A DNA stretch of 64,000 bases from Bacillota bacterium (GCA_023439505.1 JAEXNR010000062.1:186001-250000), one strand, 5' to 3'; shown: positions 50,481 through 59,548, counted from the first letter of the stretch. The notes: generated by a model not told the origin, from the letters alone. Program-made: numbers and translations.

Positions 50481-50512
50481 AAATCATCAATATTTGATTA
50501 GGCACGATACAA

Positions 50513-50541
50513 AGTATAACATTGCACGAGTGGAGTGTCAA
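50513..50541 (-). promoter_or_regulatory. promoter of the riboswitch transcript
   Basis: On the - strand, TTGACA (50541-50536), a 17-bp spacer and TATACT (50518-50513), placing the transcript start about 25 bases before the riboswitch core. Confidence 0.8.
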
Positions 50542-50624
50542 TCTTCCTGTTCATGAAACGTTAACTGAAAATTTGGTAACGAATTTGTAAAGAAAGAATT
50601 ATTTCATACCATTTAATAATCTAT

Positions 50625-50652
50625 TTGCTATTATGAAACAGTATGATATAAT
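50625..50652 (+). promoter_or_regulatory. promoter of galactose mutarotase gene
   Basis: TTGCTA (50625-50630), a 16-bp spacer and TATAAT (50647-50652), 43 bp before the start codon. Confidence 0.65.
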
Positions 50653-50695
50653 TTTGATAGAAGTTACCTGAAATAAATAGATGAGGAGTTTAAGA

Positions 50696-51754
50696 ATGAA
50701 GATAACACAGAAATCGTTTGGTAAAACAGGACAAGGGGAGGAAGCTGCACTTTATACGATTACGAATGAGAATGGTATGAAGGTTTCTTTTACAGATTAT
50801 GGTGCTAATATTGTGAGTATTCTTGTACCTGATAAGCATGGTAAATTTGAGGATATTGCATTGGGATATGCTGATTTGGCAGGATATGAAGATAATGGGC
50901 CTGGTTTTGGTTCTTTCATCGGCAGACATGCCAACCGAATTGGAGGGGCTAAATTTGAATTAAACGGAAAGATTTATGAATTGGCGAAGAATGATGGAAA
51001 TAACAACCTTCACAGTGGTCCGAAAGGATATAATCAGTTTATATATGAAACCGAGATATTTGAAGAGGATGATACGGCCAGCATTGAGTTTTCAAGACTG
51101 AGTCCGCACATGGAGCAGGGCTTTCCCGGGAATCTTGACATCAGCATTACGTATACCCTTACGGAAGGCAATGAACTTGTCATAGAGTATATGGCTATCT
51201 CAGACAGAGATACTTTGATTAATTTAACAAATCATAGTTATTTTAATTTAGCAGGTCACAATAATGGTACCATATTGGATCAGAAGGTATGGTTAAACTC
51301 CCATCAATTTACACCTACAGATAAAGAATTAATTCCGACAGGTGAGATCTGTGATGTTAGCGGGACACCGATGGACTTCAGAACATTAAAGACGATTGGG
51401 CAGGATATTAATGCGGATTATGAACCTTTACGACTTGCCAATGGTTATGATCATAATTATGTTCTCGATATCAGCGGGAATGAAATTGAAAAGGTTGCTA
51501 TTCTGATTGATGAAAAGAGCGGTCGCAAGATGGAAGTTTTCACTGATTTGCCGGGGATCCAGGTCTATACCAGTAATATGCTGACACCTGTAAAGCATGG
51601 AAAGGATGGTGCAGCCTATCAAAGAAATAGTGGAATATGCTTTGAAACCCAGTATTATCCTAATTCCTGTAATCTGACTTCTTTCCCTTCCTGTGTGAGG
51701 AAGGCTGGCAAGGAATTTGATTCTGTAACCATCTATAAATTCTCTTGCATATAA
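50696..51754 (+). CDS. galM: aldose 1-epimerase (galactose mutarotase)
   Basis: A 352-residue mutarotase that interconverts alpha and beta anomers of galactose or glucose. Active-site motifs are SFIGRHANRIGGAKF, NNLHSGPKGYNQ with a catalytic-site histidine, NLTNHSYFNLAGH with the catalytic histidine, the aspartate in GYDHNYVLD and the glutamate in GICFETQYYPN. It is soluble, without a signal peptide. The ATG at 50696 follows GAGGAG. It is monocistronic, and a bold hairpin follows its stop; no gal genes are nearby. Confidence 0.93.
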   Translation: MKITQKSFGKTGQGEEAALYTITNENGMKVSFTDYGANIVSILVPDKHGKFEDIALGYADLAGYEDNGPGFGSFIGRHANRIGGAKFELNGKIYELAKNDGNNNLHSGPKGYNQFIYETEIFEEDDTASIEFSRLSPHMEQGFPGNLDISITYTLTEGNELVIEYMAISDRDTLINLTNHSYFNLAGHNNGTILDQKVWLNSHQFTPTDKELIPTGEICDVSGTPMDFRTLKTIGQDINADYEPLRLANGYDHNYVLDISGNEIEKVAILIDEKSGRKMEVFTDLPGIQVYTSNMLTPVKHGKDGAAYQRNSGICFETQYYPNSCNLTSFPSCVRKAGKEFDSVTIYKFSCI

Positions 51755-51825
51755 ATTTGCTTTATCTGCAACAAGGCTATTAAATGTGCTATTTGGATAT
51801 ATAAAATATCAATATGAAATGATAA

Positions 51826-51868
51826 ATCATAATAGGGATCGCAGATGCGATCCCTATTATGATTTAAA
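51826..51868. terminator. bidirectional-looking terminator between galM and upp
   Basis: A 19-base arm ending AGGGATCGC pairs perfectly with GCGATCCCT and beyond across a loop of three to four bases. It lies between the converging galM and upp genes. The flanking A/T tracts (AAATCATAATA and TATTATGATTT) could act as U-tracts in both directions. Confidence 0.75.
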
Positions 51869-51943
51869 ACGATATCTGCAGCGAAGCTGGCTTACACCAG
51901 TCGGAATATACCGTCGATTACACGGAACAGATTGCAGTATTCA

Positions 51944-52573
51944 CTACTTCGTTCCGTATATTCTATCACCTGCATCGCCGAGACCAGGTAAAATGTATCC
52001 CTTGTCATTTAATCTTTCATCCAGGCTTCCGATATATACATCAACATCCGGATGTATCTTCGTCAATTTCTCCACACCTTCAGGAGCAGCGATCAGACAC
52101 AAGAAACGAATCTTGGTGATCCCTCTCTTCTTTAACAGATTTATAGCAGCAACAGCAGAACCACCTGTTGCCAGCATGGGATCCACAACAAAAATCTCAC
52201 GATCTGCCGCGTCTGAGGGTAATTTGCAGAAATATTCCACAGGTTCCAGTGTTTCTTCATTCCGATACAAACCAACATGTCCAACTTTAGCATTGGGAAT
52301 AAGATTGAGGATCCCATCCGCCATATGAAGACCGGCCCTTAGGATTGGAACAATGCAAAGCTTTTTGCCTTCGATCTCCTTTGCTATGGTTTTAACAAGC
52401 GGGGTCTCGACTTCTTTATCGGTAAGAGGGAGTTGTCTGGTCGCTTCATAGCAAATTAACATTGCAACTTCAGAAACTAAATCCCTAAACTCCTTTGTTG
52501 ATGTTGTCTTTTGCCGCATAATCCCTAACTTATGTTGAATTAACGGATGGTCCATAATCGTTACGGTTGCCAT
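51944..52573 (-). CDS. upp: uracil phosphoribosyltransferase
   Basis: A 209-residue Upp converting uracil and PRPP to UMP in pyrimidine salvage. The N-terminal VTIMDHPLIQHKLGIMR is typical, the PRPP-binding motif is VVDPMLATGGSA, and the C-terminal uracil-contact loop is YILPGLGDAGDRIYGTK. It is on the - strand with AGGAGG before the ATG and an extended -10 promoter (TGATATAAT, about 52616-52624 read on the - strand). The length is exactly usual. Confidence 0.96.
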   Translation of the reverse strand: MATVTIMDHPLIQHKLGIMRQKTTSTKEFRDLVSEVAMLICYEATRQLPLTDKEVETPLVKTIAKEIEGKKLCIVPILRAGLHMADGILNLIPNAKVGHVGLYRNEETLEPVEYFCKLPSDAADREIFVVDPMLATGGSAVAAINLLKKRGITKIRFLCLIAAPEGVEKLTKIHPDVDVYIGSLDERLNDKGYILPGLGDAGDRIYGTK

Positions 52574-53346
52574 ATTGTACCTCCTGATTTTTTGTCTTTT
52601 TAATTCCTAAATTTTATTATATCAAAAAATTGCCTCGGATTAAAGGTTAATTTTTGTCATTTTAATAAAAAAATGATCGTAATTTCATTCAAGCAGCAGT
52701 ATATGAACATTGCCTTTGAAACACCATATATTATAGTAAAGCATCCAGATGATTCTACAAAGCCGCAATTATTTCATTGAAAACAAATACTCATTTGGAA
52801 ATGCAAGTATGTATCATCAAAAAATAAATTTATGAAGTTTATCAAATAGGGAGAATGAAAAAGAAAAAAATAAGACATGTAACAACCACATCTCTTTCGG
52901 GGAATAACCTTTTTAAATTGAAAGACTCGGGAAAACAGATTTTAAACAGAGGAGAAGCCCGGTAGAGGGGGGAGGGTAGCTGCCGGGCTTATTTTATGAA
53001 AAAAATTATCTTGTTAGCGTAAGTTATTTAATTAAATCATTTATCTTGTTTATCTTGATTTAAATTATAATTGACATATATGATTTTTGTATGGATATAT
53101 TATGAACATTCTGTTAATATTTTTATAGTAATTTATGTCGAAAAAGACATATTTAAGGGAGATTGAAGAAGAAATGTTAAATAGTTTTATAAGGTAAGAG
53201 TGACAGTAATTGCAGAGTTTTATTTTCTGTCCCTTGCGAATAATAGTAGTAGTAAGAAATTAGCTCTGGACATTTTTCATGATTTATGTTATAAAAATCA
53301 AATGGAAAAGAGGCCGGTTTACGTAAAAGAGGAGTAGGTGGTTGGT
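52574..53346. other. 773-bp gene-poor region with orphan terminator
   Basis: No confident coding sequence. It contains the upp promoter on the - strand and a 36-codon + frame at 52855-52965 (MKKKKIRHVTTTSLSG at its start) whose GGGAG site stands only one base before ATG. It also holds a terminator at 52954-52990 and an AT-rich stretch with TTGACA (53071-53076) and TATATT (53096-53101), probably the promoter of the membrane protein gene at 53347. The terminator without a clear upstream gene suggests a small RNA or small peptide unit. Confidence 0.5.
52954..52996 (+). terminator. orphan intrinsic terminator
   Basis: AAGCCCGG (52955-52962) pairs with CCGGGCTT (52983-52990), extended by TAG/CTG-type pairs, followed by ATTTTATG. 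It ends a + strand transcript for which no clear gene is seen. Confidence 0.7.
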
Positions 53347-53805
53347 ATGTCTAACGTATTTAAGAGATTGATAAGCAGAGAACTTGGTGAGGTAAACTAT
53401 CATCGTTATTTTTCCTTTGTAAAAAGAAATATTGATACAAAGAAGTGCGACAGTCAGGTAATTTTTAATGATATGTACGAAAAACTGAAATATAGAGATC
53501 TTAAAGCCATCACTAAGATGCACAGCAGGTTAAATGATACAATGCTTTTGGCCTTTAGAATCAGTAAAAATTATTTCTTTTCCTTCTTATTTTATTTGCT
53601 GGCTTCTATTTATTTAATTGCAAAGGGCATTCGTCCGGAATTTGCACTTGGAGGTCTGGTATTAATGAATGTTTGTTTTGTATATAAAACCTTTGAGTTT
53701 GTATCTAATAAATTCTGTTATATTGATGCCCAGATTGTTCTGGTATATAAGGCAGTACTGGATAGAATCATTTTAAGTGAAGCAAAGAACATCAGCAAGC
53801 AATGA
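53347..53805 (+). CDS. membrane protein of unknown function, 152 residues
   Basis: A 152-residue protein with a basic, cytosol-facing N-terminal half (about residues 1-75), two closely spaced membrane helices (YFFSFLFYLLASIYLIA and FALGGLVLMNVCFVYKTF, about residues 76-115) and a C-terminal helix ending in ISKQ. No known motif was recognised. Two neighbouring terminators and a likely promoter about 250 bp upstream make it a monocistronic unit. The ATG at 53347 follows GGTGG; an in-frame start three codons earlier is possible. Confidence 0.7.
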   Translation: MSNVFKRLISRELGEVNYHRYFSFVKRNIDTKKCDSQVIFNDMYEKLKYRDLKAITKMHSRLNDTMLLAFRISKNYFFSFLFYLLASIYLIAKGIRPEFALGGLVLMNVCFVYKTFEFVSNKFCYIDAQIVLVYKAVLDRIILSEAKNISKQ

Positions 53806-53869
53806 TAATTTAATAACTGAAGCAGATAATTCAGCGTTATGGATATACAAGATAGGAAGCGATATGATC

Positions 53870-53894
53870 AGGGACACGAAAGTGTCTCTTTTTG
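53870..53894 (+). terminator. terminator after the 152-residue membrane protein
   Basis: AGGGACAC (53870-53877) pairs with GTGTCTCT (53882-53889, one G-U) around a GAAA tetraloop, followed by TTTTG. Confidence 0.88.
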
Positions 53895-54009
53895 TGTATC
53901 AAAATTTCCAATCTAATTTTTTATTGAAGTGCTACTATATCACTAATAAAATTCATGCTGCCAAAATATCAATGTGGCAGGTGCGATACAACTAAAGGAG
54001 GAAAATGAG

Positions 54010-55227
54010 ATGAGATTAAAGGACAGTAATCTGAGCAGGCAGGAATTAAAAGATATGGTTGGGAAATACATGATTGACACCTACGAAAGATTTGACTTTA
54101 TTGCCGAAACTGCAAAAGATATGTATCTTTACGATGAGAATGGGGAGGGATATCTTGATTTTTATGGAGGAATTGCTGTCAATAGTGCCGGCAACTGTAA
54201 TGAGAAGGTAGTGGCGGCAGTCAAGGAGCAGGTGGAAGATATCATACATACCTTTAATTATCCATATACCATTCCCCAGGCACTGCTTGCCAAATTAATT
54301 TGTGAGACCATCGGAATGGATAAAATTTTCTATCAGAATACAGGAACGGAAGCAAATGAGGCAATGATTAAAATGGCCAGAAAATATGGAATGGAAAAGT
54401 ATGGCCCGAACAAATACCATATCGTATCTGCTAAGATGAGCTTCCATGGCAGAACCTATGGCTCTTTATCTGCAACCGGTCAACCTGACAGTGCCTGTCA
54501 GATTGGTTTAAAACCTATGCTTCCCGGATTTTCTTATGCTGAATATAACAATCTTCAATCATTTAAAGACGCATGTACCGAGGATACGATAGCAATCATG
54601 GTGGAGCCGATTCAGGGGGAAGGAGGAGTTCATCCTGCTACCCTTGAGTTTATGAAAGGTCTTAGAGAATTTTGCGATGAAAAGGGACTCCTGTTATTGC
54701 TTGATGAGGTACAGACCGGATGGTGCAGAACGGGCAAAGTAATGGCTTATATGCACTATGGGATTAAGCCGGATATTGTTTCCATGGCAAAAGCAATGGG
54801 AGGCGGTATGCCCATCGGCGCAATTTGCTCAACGCAGGAAGCTGCCCGGGCATTTACTATGGGATCCCATGGCACTACCTACGGTGGAAATCCTGTTTGC
54901 TGTGCGGCAGCCTATGCACAGATCAATGAGCTTCTGGATAGAAACCTTGCTCAGAATGCAACGGATATGGGAGAGTACTTCAAGGCAAAACTGGCGACGC
55001 TGCCCAGGGTGAAAGAAGTAAGAGGGAAGGGACTACTGGTAGGCGTTGAATTTGACGGGATTAGCGGTGCGGATGTGAAGCATGCCTGCTTTGATAAAAA
55101 ACTTCTGATTACGGCCATTGGTTCCAACATTATCCGTATGGTGCCGCCATTGATCTTGACAGAGGATGATTGTGATAAGGCATTTACAATTATCAAAGAG
55201 TCTGTGGAGGAGATATTGGCCAAATAA
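54010..55227 (+). CDS. class III aminotransferase (omega-amino acid type)
   Basis: A 405-residue PLP-dependent class III aminotransferase. Motifs include FYQNTGTEANEAMIK in the cofactor phosphate site, FHGRTYGSLSATG, the aspartate in LLLDEVQTGWCRTG and the Schiff-base lysine in SMAKAMGGGMPIG. Relatives use acetylornithine, GABA, beta-alanine, taurine or similar omega-amines with 2-oxoglutarate or pyruvate. No arginine genes are near, while an iron alcohol dehydrogenase follows, so a route from amine to aldehyde to alcohol is plausible. The ATG at 54010 follows AAAGGAGG; an ATG five bases before has no open frame. Confidence 0.87.
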   Translation: MRLKDSNLSRQELKDMVGKYMIDTYERFDFIAETAKDMYLYDENGEGYLDFYGGIAVNSAGNCNEKVVAAVKEQVEDIIHTFNYPYTIPQALLAKLICETIGMDKIFYQNTGTEANEAMIKMARKYGMEKYGPNKYHIVSAKMSFHGRTYGSLSATGQPDSACQIGLKPMLPGFSYAEYNNLQSFKDACTEDTIAIMVEPIQGEGGVHPATLEFMKGLREFCDEKGLLLLLDEVQTGWCRTGKVMAYMHYGIKPDIVSMAKAMGGGMPIGAICSTQEAARAFTMGSHGTTYGGNPVCCAAAYAQINELLDRNLAQNATDMGEYFKAKLATLPRVKEVRGKGLLVGVEFDGISGADVKHACFDKKLLITAIGSNIIRMVPPLILTEDDCDKAFTIIKESVEEILAK

Positions 55228-55376
55228 CAGAAATAACAGAAATAACCAAATCAGGATACACGGAATCATGATTTTCTATAAGGAAGGAATCATAGGAAGT
55301 GTGGGGAAGGGGAGGCGAATCCCTGACCTGCCTGATCAGAGCATAATAAATACAGGATAGGAAAGGAAATGATAAG

Positions 55377-56525
55377 ATGCAAGATTTCATGTTCTCCATA
55401 CCACAGAATGTAGTTTTTGGTAAAGGAAGTCTTTCAAAACTTCCCTCAATTATAGAGAAGAATGCACCGGGTAAAATATTAGTGATATCAGATCGTGGTC
55501 TGGAACGAATCGGAGTAGTAAAAAAGATATCTGATATTCTTCATAAGGCAGAGATAGCCTATGAGTGCTTTTTGGATGTGGAACCGAATCCATCTATTGA
55601 AACGGTAAATGCAGCCACAGCAATATATAAGGAAAGCGGTGCCACAGGGATTTTGGCCTTAGGCGGAGGAAGTCCGTTGGATGTGGCAAAAGCAGTAGGA
55701 GTTCTTGCCGCTTATGGCGGGGAGATCACCCAATATGAGGGAGCGCATCTTGTTCCAGGTAAGATTGTACCTGTGATTGCCATCCCAACTACCGCCGGGA
55801 CAGGAAGTGAGGTTACTGCATTTGCAGTTATAACGGACCGAAGCAGAAACTACAAATTAACTGTCTTTAGTTATGAATTAATTCCCTGCTATGCAGTACT
55901 TGATCCGGAACTCATCATGTCACTTCCACCGTTTATTGCCGCGTCTACGGGAATCGATGCTTTTGTTCATGCACTGGAGGCCTACCTGTCAAAAGCTGCC
56001 TCACCCTTCTCTGATGCCATGGCAGAAAAAGCCATGGAACTCATCGGAAAGAATATACGAAGCTTTGTAGCGGACCGGAGCAAGGAAGATGCCGCCTGTT
56101 CCATGATGATTGCAAGTACCTTTGCAGGGATAGCCTTTGCATGGGCGAGACTGGGGAACGTTCACGCCATGGCCCATCCGCTTAGCGGTTATTTTAATGT
56201 TCCTCATGGCGTCGCCAACGCGATTCTGCTGCCTGTTATCTTGTCGTATAATTCTCTGGCGGATTGCGGAAAATATGAAAAGATCTATGAGTATATCAGA
56301 TCCGGAAAAGGAAAGACGGAACACTTTGTACCTGAGATGCTTGTTGAGGAGATCAAGAAATTAAATCAATCTCTGGGAATACCGGATTCGCTTTCGCAAG
56401 TCGGGGTAAGGGCGGATAAAATACCGGAGATGGCTGCCGATGCAATGAAAAGTGGTAATATTGCCGTTAATCCGAGACAAAGTACCTTAAAAGATATTGA
56501 AATGCTCTATCAAAAGGCATTGTAA
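55377..56525 (+). CDS. iron-containing alcohol dehydrogenase
   Basis: A 382-residue group III alcohol dehydrogenase. The NAD-binding GGGSPLDVAKA, PTTAGTGSEVT, and metal ligands in the DAFVHALEAY segment and the HAMAHPLSGYFNVPHG segment fit the family, with two histidines in each iron-binding block. It reduces an aldehyde or oxidises an alcohol. It lies 149 bp after the class III aminotransferase and could reduce the semialdehyde produced there (inference). The ATG follows GGAAAGGAAATG. Confidence 0.9.
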   Translation: MQDFMFSIPQNVVFGKGSLSKLPSIIEKNAPGKILVISDRGLERIGVVKKISDILHKAEIAYECFLDVEPNPSIETVNAATAIYKESGATGILALGGGSPLDVAKAVGVLAAYGGEITQYEGAHLVPGKIVPVIAIPTTAGTGSEVTAFAVITDRSRNYKLTVFSYELIPCYAVLDPELIMSLPPFIAASTGIDAFVHALEAYLSKAASPFSDAMAEKAMELIGKNIRSFVADRSKEDAACSMMIASTFAGIAFAWARLGNVHAMAHPLSGYFNVPHGVANAILLPVILSYNSLADCGKYEKIYEYIRSGKGKTEHFVPEMLVEEIKKLNQSLGIPDSLSQVGVRADKIPEMAADAMKSGNIAVNPRQSTLKDIEMLYQKAL

Positions 56526-56666
56526 ATCCTTCCATCTAATCTTACGGATCCTCAAACTGTTTTATTACGAAACCAAAAAAAAATTATAAAATTGTAATGA
56601 AATTATGATTTTAGAAAATAATGATCATATGGTGGTAATTATGTAAGAAAGGAACGGGAAAATAAT

Positions 56667-57341
56667 GTGAATGTGTTTGACATTATGGGACCTATTATGG
56701 TAGGACCTTCAAGCTCCCATACGGCAGGAGCAGTGAAAATAGGGTTTACTGCCAGGCAGTTGCTGAGAGAAGAAATCAGACTTGCTGATATTTACCTTCA
56801 TGGTTCGTTTCTTGCGACGGGAAAGGGTCATGGTACGGATAAGGCATTGATTGCAGGATTATTGGGAATGAAACCGGATGATGATAGAATTCCTGCCAGC
56901 TTTATACTTGCTGGAGAAAAAGGAATGCAGTTTCGCTTTTCTCCGGTTGAACTAAGAAATGCGCATCCGAATACGGTAATGCTGAAATTAACCGGTATGG
57001 GAGGAAGAGAACTGGAAGTGATCGGATCCTCTTTAGGCGGCGGATCAATTAAGATTTGCAGCATTGATGGTTTGGAAGCTAATTTTTGTGCCTGTTATCC
57101 CACACTGATAGTCCATAATTTGGATCAGCCGGGACATGTGGCCGAGGTAACGTCCATGTTGGGACATAAATCCGTTAATATTGCTACCATGCAGTTATAT
57201 CGTGACGGAAGAGGCGGTCAGGCAGTTATGATTATTGAATGTGATCAGGAAGTTCCATTGGAATCCATCCAGTGGTTAAGAAAATTAGAAGGCGTTGTAA
57301 AAGTGACATATCTTAGTTTGGAGGAGAAAAATGAGTTTTAA
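56667..57341 (+). CDS. sdaAB: L-serine dehydratase, beta subunit
   Basis: The 224-residue beta chain of the two-subunit iron-sulfur L-serine dehydratase. It opens with FDIMGPIMVGPSSSHTAGA, the strictly conserved SSSHT phosphate-loop-like motif, and ends with an ACT-like domain (about residues 147-215, VHNLDQPGHVAEVTSML). With the alpha chain it deaminates L-serine to pyruvate and ammonia. Translation likely starts at GTG (56667) after AAAGGAACGGG. It overlaps sdaAA by 11 bases. Confidence 0.94.
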   Translation: MNVFDIMGPIMVGPSSSHTAGAVKIGFTARQLLREEIRLADIYLHGSFLATGKGHGTDKALIAGLLGMKPDDDRIPASFILAGEKGMQFRFSPVELRNAHPNTVMLKLTGMGGRELEVIGSSLGGGSIKICSIDGLEANFCACYPTLIVHNLDQPGHVAEVTSMLGHKSVNIATMQLYRDGRGGQAVMIIECDQEVPLESIQWLRKLEGVVKVTYLSLEEKNEF

Positions 57342-58200
57342 ATCCCTGGATGAGATCATAAATCTAAGTAATACTTATGAAAAAGCCTTCTGGGAGATTG
57401 TTCTGGAGGATGATTTAAAGGAGAGACAGGTCAGCAGCAGTGAATCCCTGGAAAAGATGCGTCAACTCTATCACAGCATGAAAAAGGCTGACAAAGCTTA
57501 CGATGAGAATCTGAAGTCGGCAAGCGGGTTGGTCGGCGGTGAGGGAGAAAAGATCAGCAGGGCACAAAAGGAAGGGAAACTGATTAGCGGTTCGTTTACC
57601 GGAGAGGTGATGGCAAAAGCCATTAAAATGGGTGAGTCCAATGCCTGTATGAAACGAATTGTAGCGGCACCCACCGCAGGCTCCTGCGGAGTGATTCCGG
57701 CGGTATTCCTAACCTATGAAGAGCAGTTCCAGATTCCGGAGCAAAAGATGATGGAGGCCTTGTATGTTGCTTCGGGGATTGGAGAGGTAATTGCAACAAG
57801 AGCCTTTGTCTCCGGCGCTGCAGGCGGCTGTCAGGCAGAGATCGGTTCTGCCAGTGCGATGACAGCAGGGGCTCTTGCTTATTTGCGTGGCGGGGATGGC
57901 GAATGTATTGCTCATGCTGCTGCCATGGCAATGAAGAATTTGATGGGACTGGTGTGTGATCCTGTTGCGGGACTGGTTGAGGTTCCCTGTGTCAAACGCA
58001 ATGTCATAGGCGCTGTGAATGCTATTTCAAGTGCTGACATGGCCATTGCGGGTATTCGCAGTAAAATCCCTCCGGATGAAGTAATCGATGCTATGAGAGC
58101 GGTAGGTGAGATGATGCCGGCCTGCCTTCGGGAAACAGGGGAAGGCGGTCTGGCGGGGACACCTACCGGTCAGGAATTAATGTTAGTGATCAGAGGATGA
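57331..58200 (+). CDS. sdaAA: L-serine dehydratase, alpha subunit
   Basis: The 289-residue alpha chain with the [4Fe-4S]-cluster cysteines. These are seen in APTAGSCGVIPA, in the MGLVCDPVAGLVEVPCVKRN stretch, and upstream in ESNACMKRIV. ACLRETGEGGLAGTPTG is the usual C-terminal motif. It is the catalytic partner of the overlapping beta-subunit gene, with GGAG ahead of the ATG. The enzyme is oxygen-sensitive and typical of anaerobic serine fermenters. Confidence 0.95.
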   Translation: MSFKSLDEIINLSNTYEKAFWEIVLEDDLKERQVSSSESLEKMRQLYHSMKKADKAYDENLKSASGLVGGEGEKISRAQKEGKLISGSFTGEVMAKAIKMGESNACMKRIVAAPTAGSCGVIPAVFLTYEEQFQIPEQKMMEALYVASGIGEVIATRAFVSGAAGGCQAEIGSASAMTAGALAYLRGGDGECIAHAAAMAMKNLMGLVCDPVAGLVEVPCVKRNVIGAVNAISSADMAIAGIRSKIPPDEVIDAMRAVGEMMPACLRETGEGGLAGTPTGQELMLVIRG

Positions 58201-58264
58201 CGAGACAATGATGATGTCTTTTTGATCAAAAAGCAATGGGAGAGAAACAATTGGAGAGAAACGC

Positions 58265-58292
58265 TTGACATAAAAACTCACCTTCGTATAAT
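58265..58292 (+). promoter_or_regulatory. promoter of the Gfo/Idh/MocA gene
   Basis: TTGACA (58265-58270), a 16-bp spacer and TATAAT (58287-58292), 52 bp before the preferred start codon. Confidence 0.8.
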
Positions 58293-58343
58293 GATGTTAT
58301 CGGATTGAAAGCAGATAGTAGACGGACAGAGAGGATGAGTAAA

Positions 58344-59363
58344 ATGTTAAGATTGGGGATTATCGGGACAAATTGGATTACAGGAGCGTTTGTTGACGCA
58401 GCTTTATTATCGGAGAGATATACGATAACCGCTGTTTATTCCAGGAGTATGGAAAAAGCGAAGGAATTTGGTTCAAAATATCAGGTTGGATATTACGAAA
58501 CAGATCTACAGAGGTTTTTTCATAGCAATGAATTTGATGTTGTTTATATCGCATCTCCGAATTCTTATCACTATGAGCAGTGTTTGTTGGCCATTCAGTC
58601 CGGCAAGCATGTGATTGTGGAAAAACCGGCATTCTCAAATTGTTTTGAGATGAATGAAATAAAGAACGTTTTAAGAGACAAGGATGTGTGCTTTTTTGAA
58701 GCAGCCAGGCATATCTATGAAGAGAATTTTGCCATATTAAAAGAGAAAGTCAAGGAAATTGGTGAAATCGAGGGAGCTAATTTAACATTTATGAAGTATT
58801 CTTCCCGTTATGATGCAGTTCTTGAGGGAGAGGAGCCGAATATTTTTTCACCCCGCTTTTCCGGAGGTGCACTGGCAGATTTGGGCGTATATTTAATTTA
58901 TGCGGCAGTGGAGCTGTTTGGGGTTCCCAAGGAGACCTACTATTTTCATCGTAAAATCAGAACACAGGTAGATGGGATTGGTACGATTGTTTTCCGGTAT
59001 GAGAACTTCGACGTTACTATGCTGACCGGAAAAATAGCAGATTCTTTTTTGCCTTGCGAGATTTACGGAAGAAAACATACTTTGATACTGGATGGGATTC
59101 ATGGAATTGAATCCATGGAATTATATGACAGACAAACAGGAACGAGGACAGGGTTAATCAAGGAAAAACGGAAATTTGATATGTTGGAAGAGGCAGTTGC
59201 CTTCGCCGATATGATCGAGCACAGAAGGGAAGAACCATACCGGGAAAAGCAGGAATACTACCTTACCTTATCCTGTCAGGTCAATTCCATCATGACGGAC
59301 CTTCGCAGGAAATCACAGATTCACTTTACGGCAGATGATAATTCGAATACTGACGGAAAATGA
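58344..59363 (+). CDS. Gfo/Idh/MocA-family oxidoreductase
   Basis: A 339-residue NAD(P)-dependent oxidoreductase. The N-terminal Rossmann domain has LGIIGTNWITGAF and the YIASPNSYHYEQ segment. The characteristic EKP of IVEKPAFSN and the catalytic-region GVYLIYAAVELFG follow. The C-terminal domain is the usual alpha/beta GFO_IDH_MocA_C fold. Substrates in the family are sugars, inositols or cofactors; none can be assigned here. The ATG at 58344 has GAGAGGA at better spacing than the ATG at 58335. It has its own promoter and terminator. Confidence 0.88.
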   Translation: MLRLGIIGTNWITGAFVDAALLSERYTITAVYSRSMEKAKEFGSKYQVGYYETDLQRFFHSNEFDVVYIASPNSYHYEQCLLAIQSGKHVIVEKPAFSNCFEMNEIKNVLRDKDVCFFEAARHIYEENFAILKEKVKEIGEIEGANLTFMKYSSRYDAVLEGEEPNIFSPRFSGGALADLGVYLIYAAVELFGVPKETYYFHRKIRTQVDGIGTIVFRYENFDVTMLTGKIADSFLPCEIYGRKHTLILDGIHGIESMELYDRQTGTRTGLIKEKRKFDMLEEAVAFADMIEHRREEPYREKQEYYLTLSCQVNSIMTDLRRKSQIHFTADDNSNTDGK

Positions 59364-59394
59364 TCGATGTGATGTTTGAAAGAAAGATAATTGG

Positions 59395-59433
59395 ACTGAT
59401 GAGAGCCTTTGTAAGGTTCAAGTCAGTTTTTTT
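59395..59433 (+). terminator. terminator after the Gfo/Idh/MocA gene
   Basis: ACTGA plus GAGCCTT (59395-59410) pairs with AAGGTTC plus TCAGT (59413-59427), followed by a run of T residues. Confidence 0.85.
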
Positions 59434-59548
59434 AATAGAAAGTAAAATTATGTATAGAAAAACAAACTATAGTTATGTTATCCCTTTAGAAAAGAGATTA
59501 GGATTATGATTAAGCTGCAGCTGAAAAAATAAAGGGAGATCGTATATT

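Noticed and set aside
51786..52328. A 180-codon open frame on the + strand
   Set aside because: It lies mostly antisense to upp, begins in the galM-upp terminator region without a ribosome site, and its low-complexity Ser/Pro-rich translation looks like a reverse-frame shadow.
58208..58235. CTTTTTGATCAAAAAG as terminator of sdaAA
   Set aside because: It is an AT-rich palindrome with no GC-rich stem and no following T-run; it is too weak to call.
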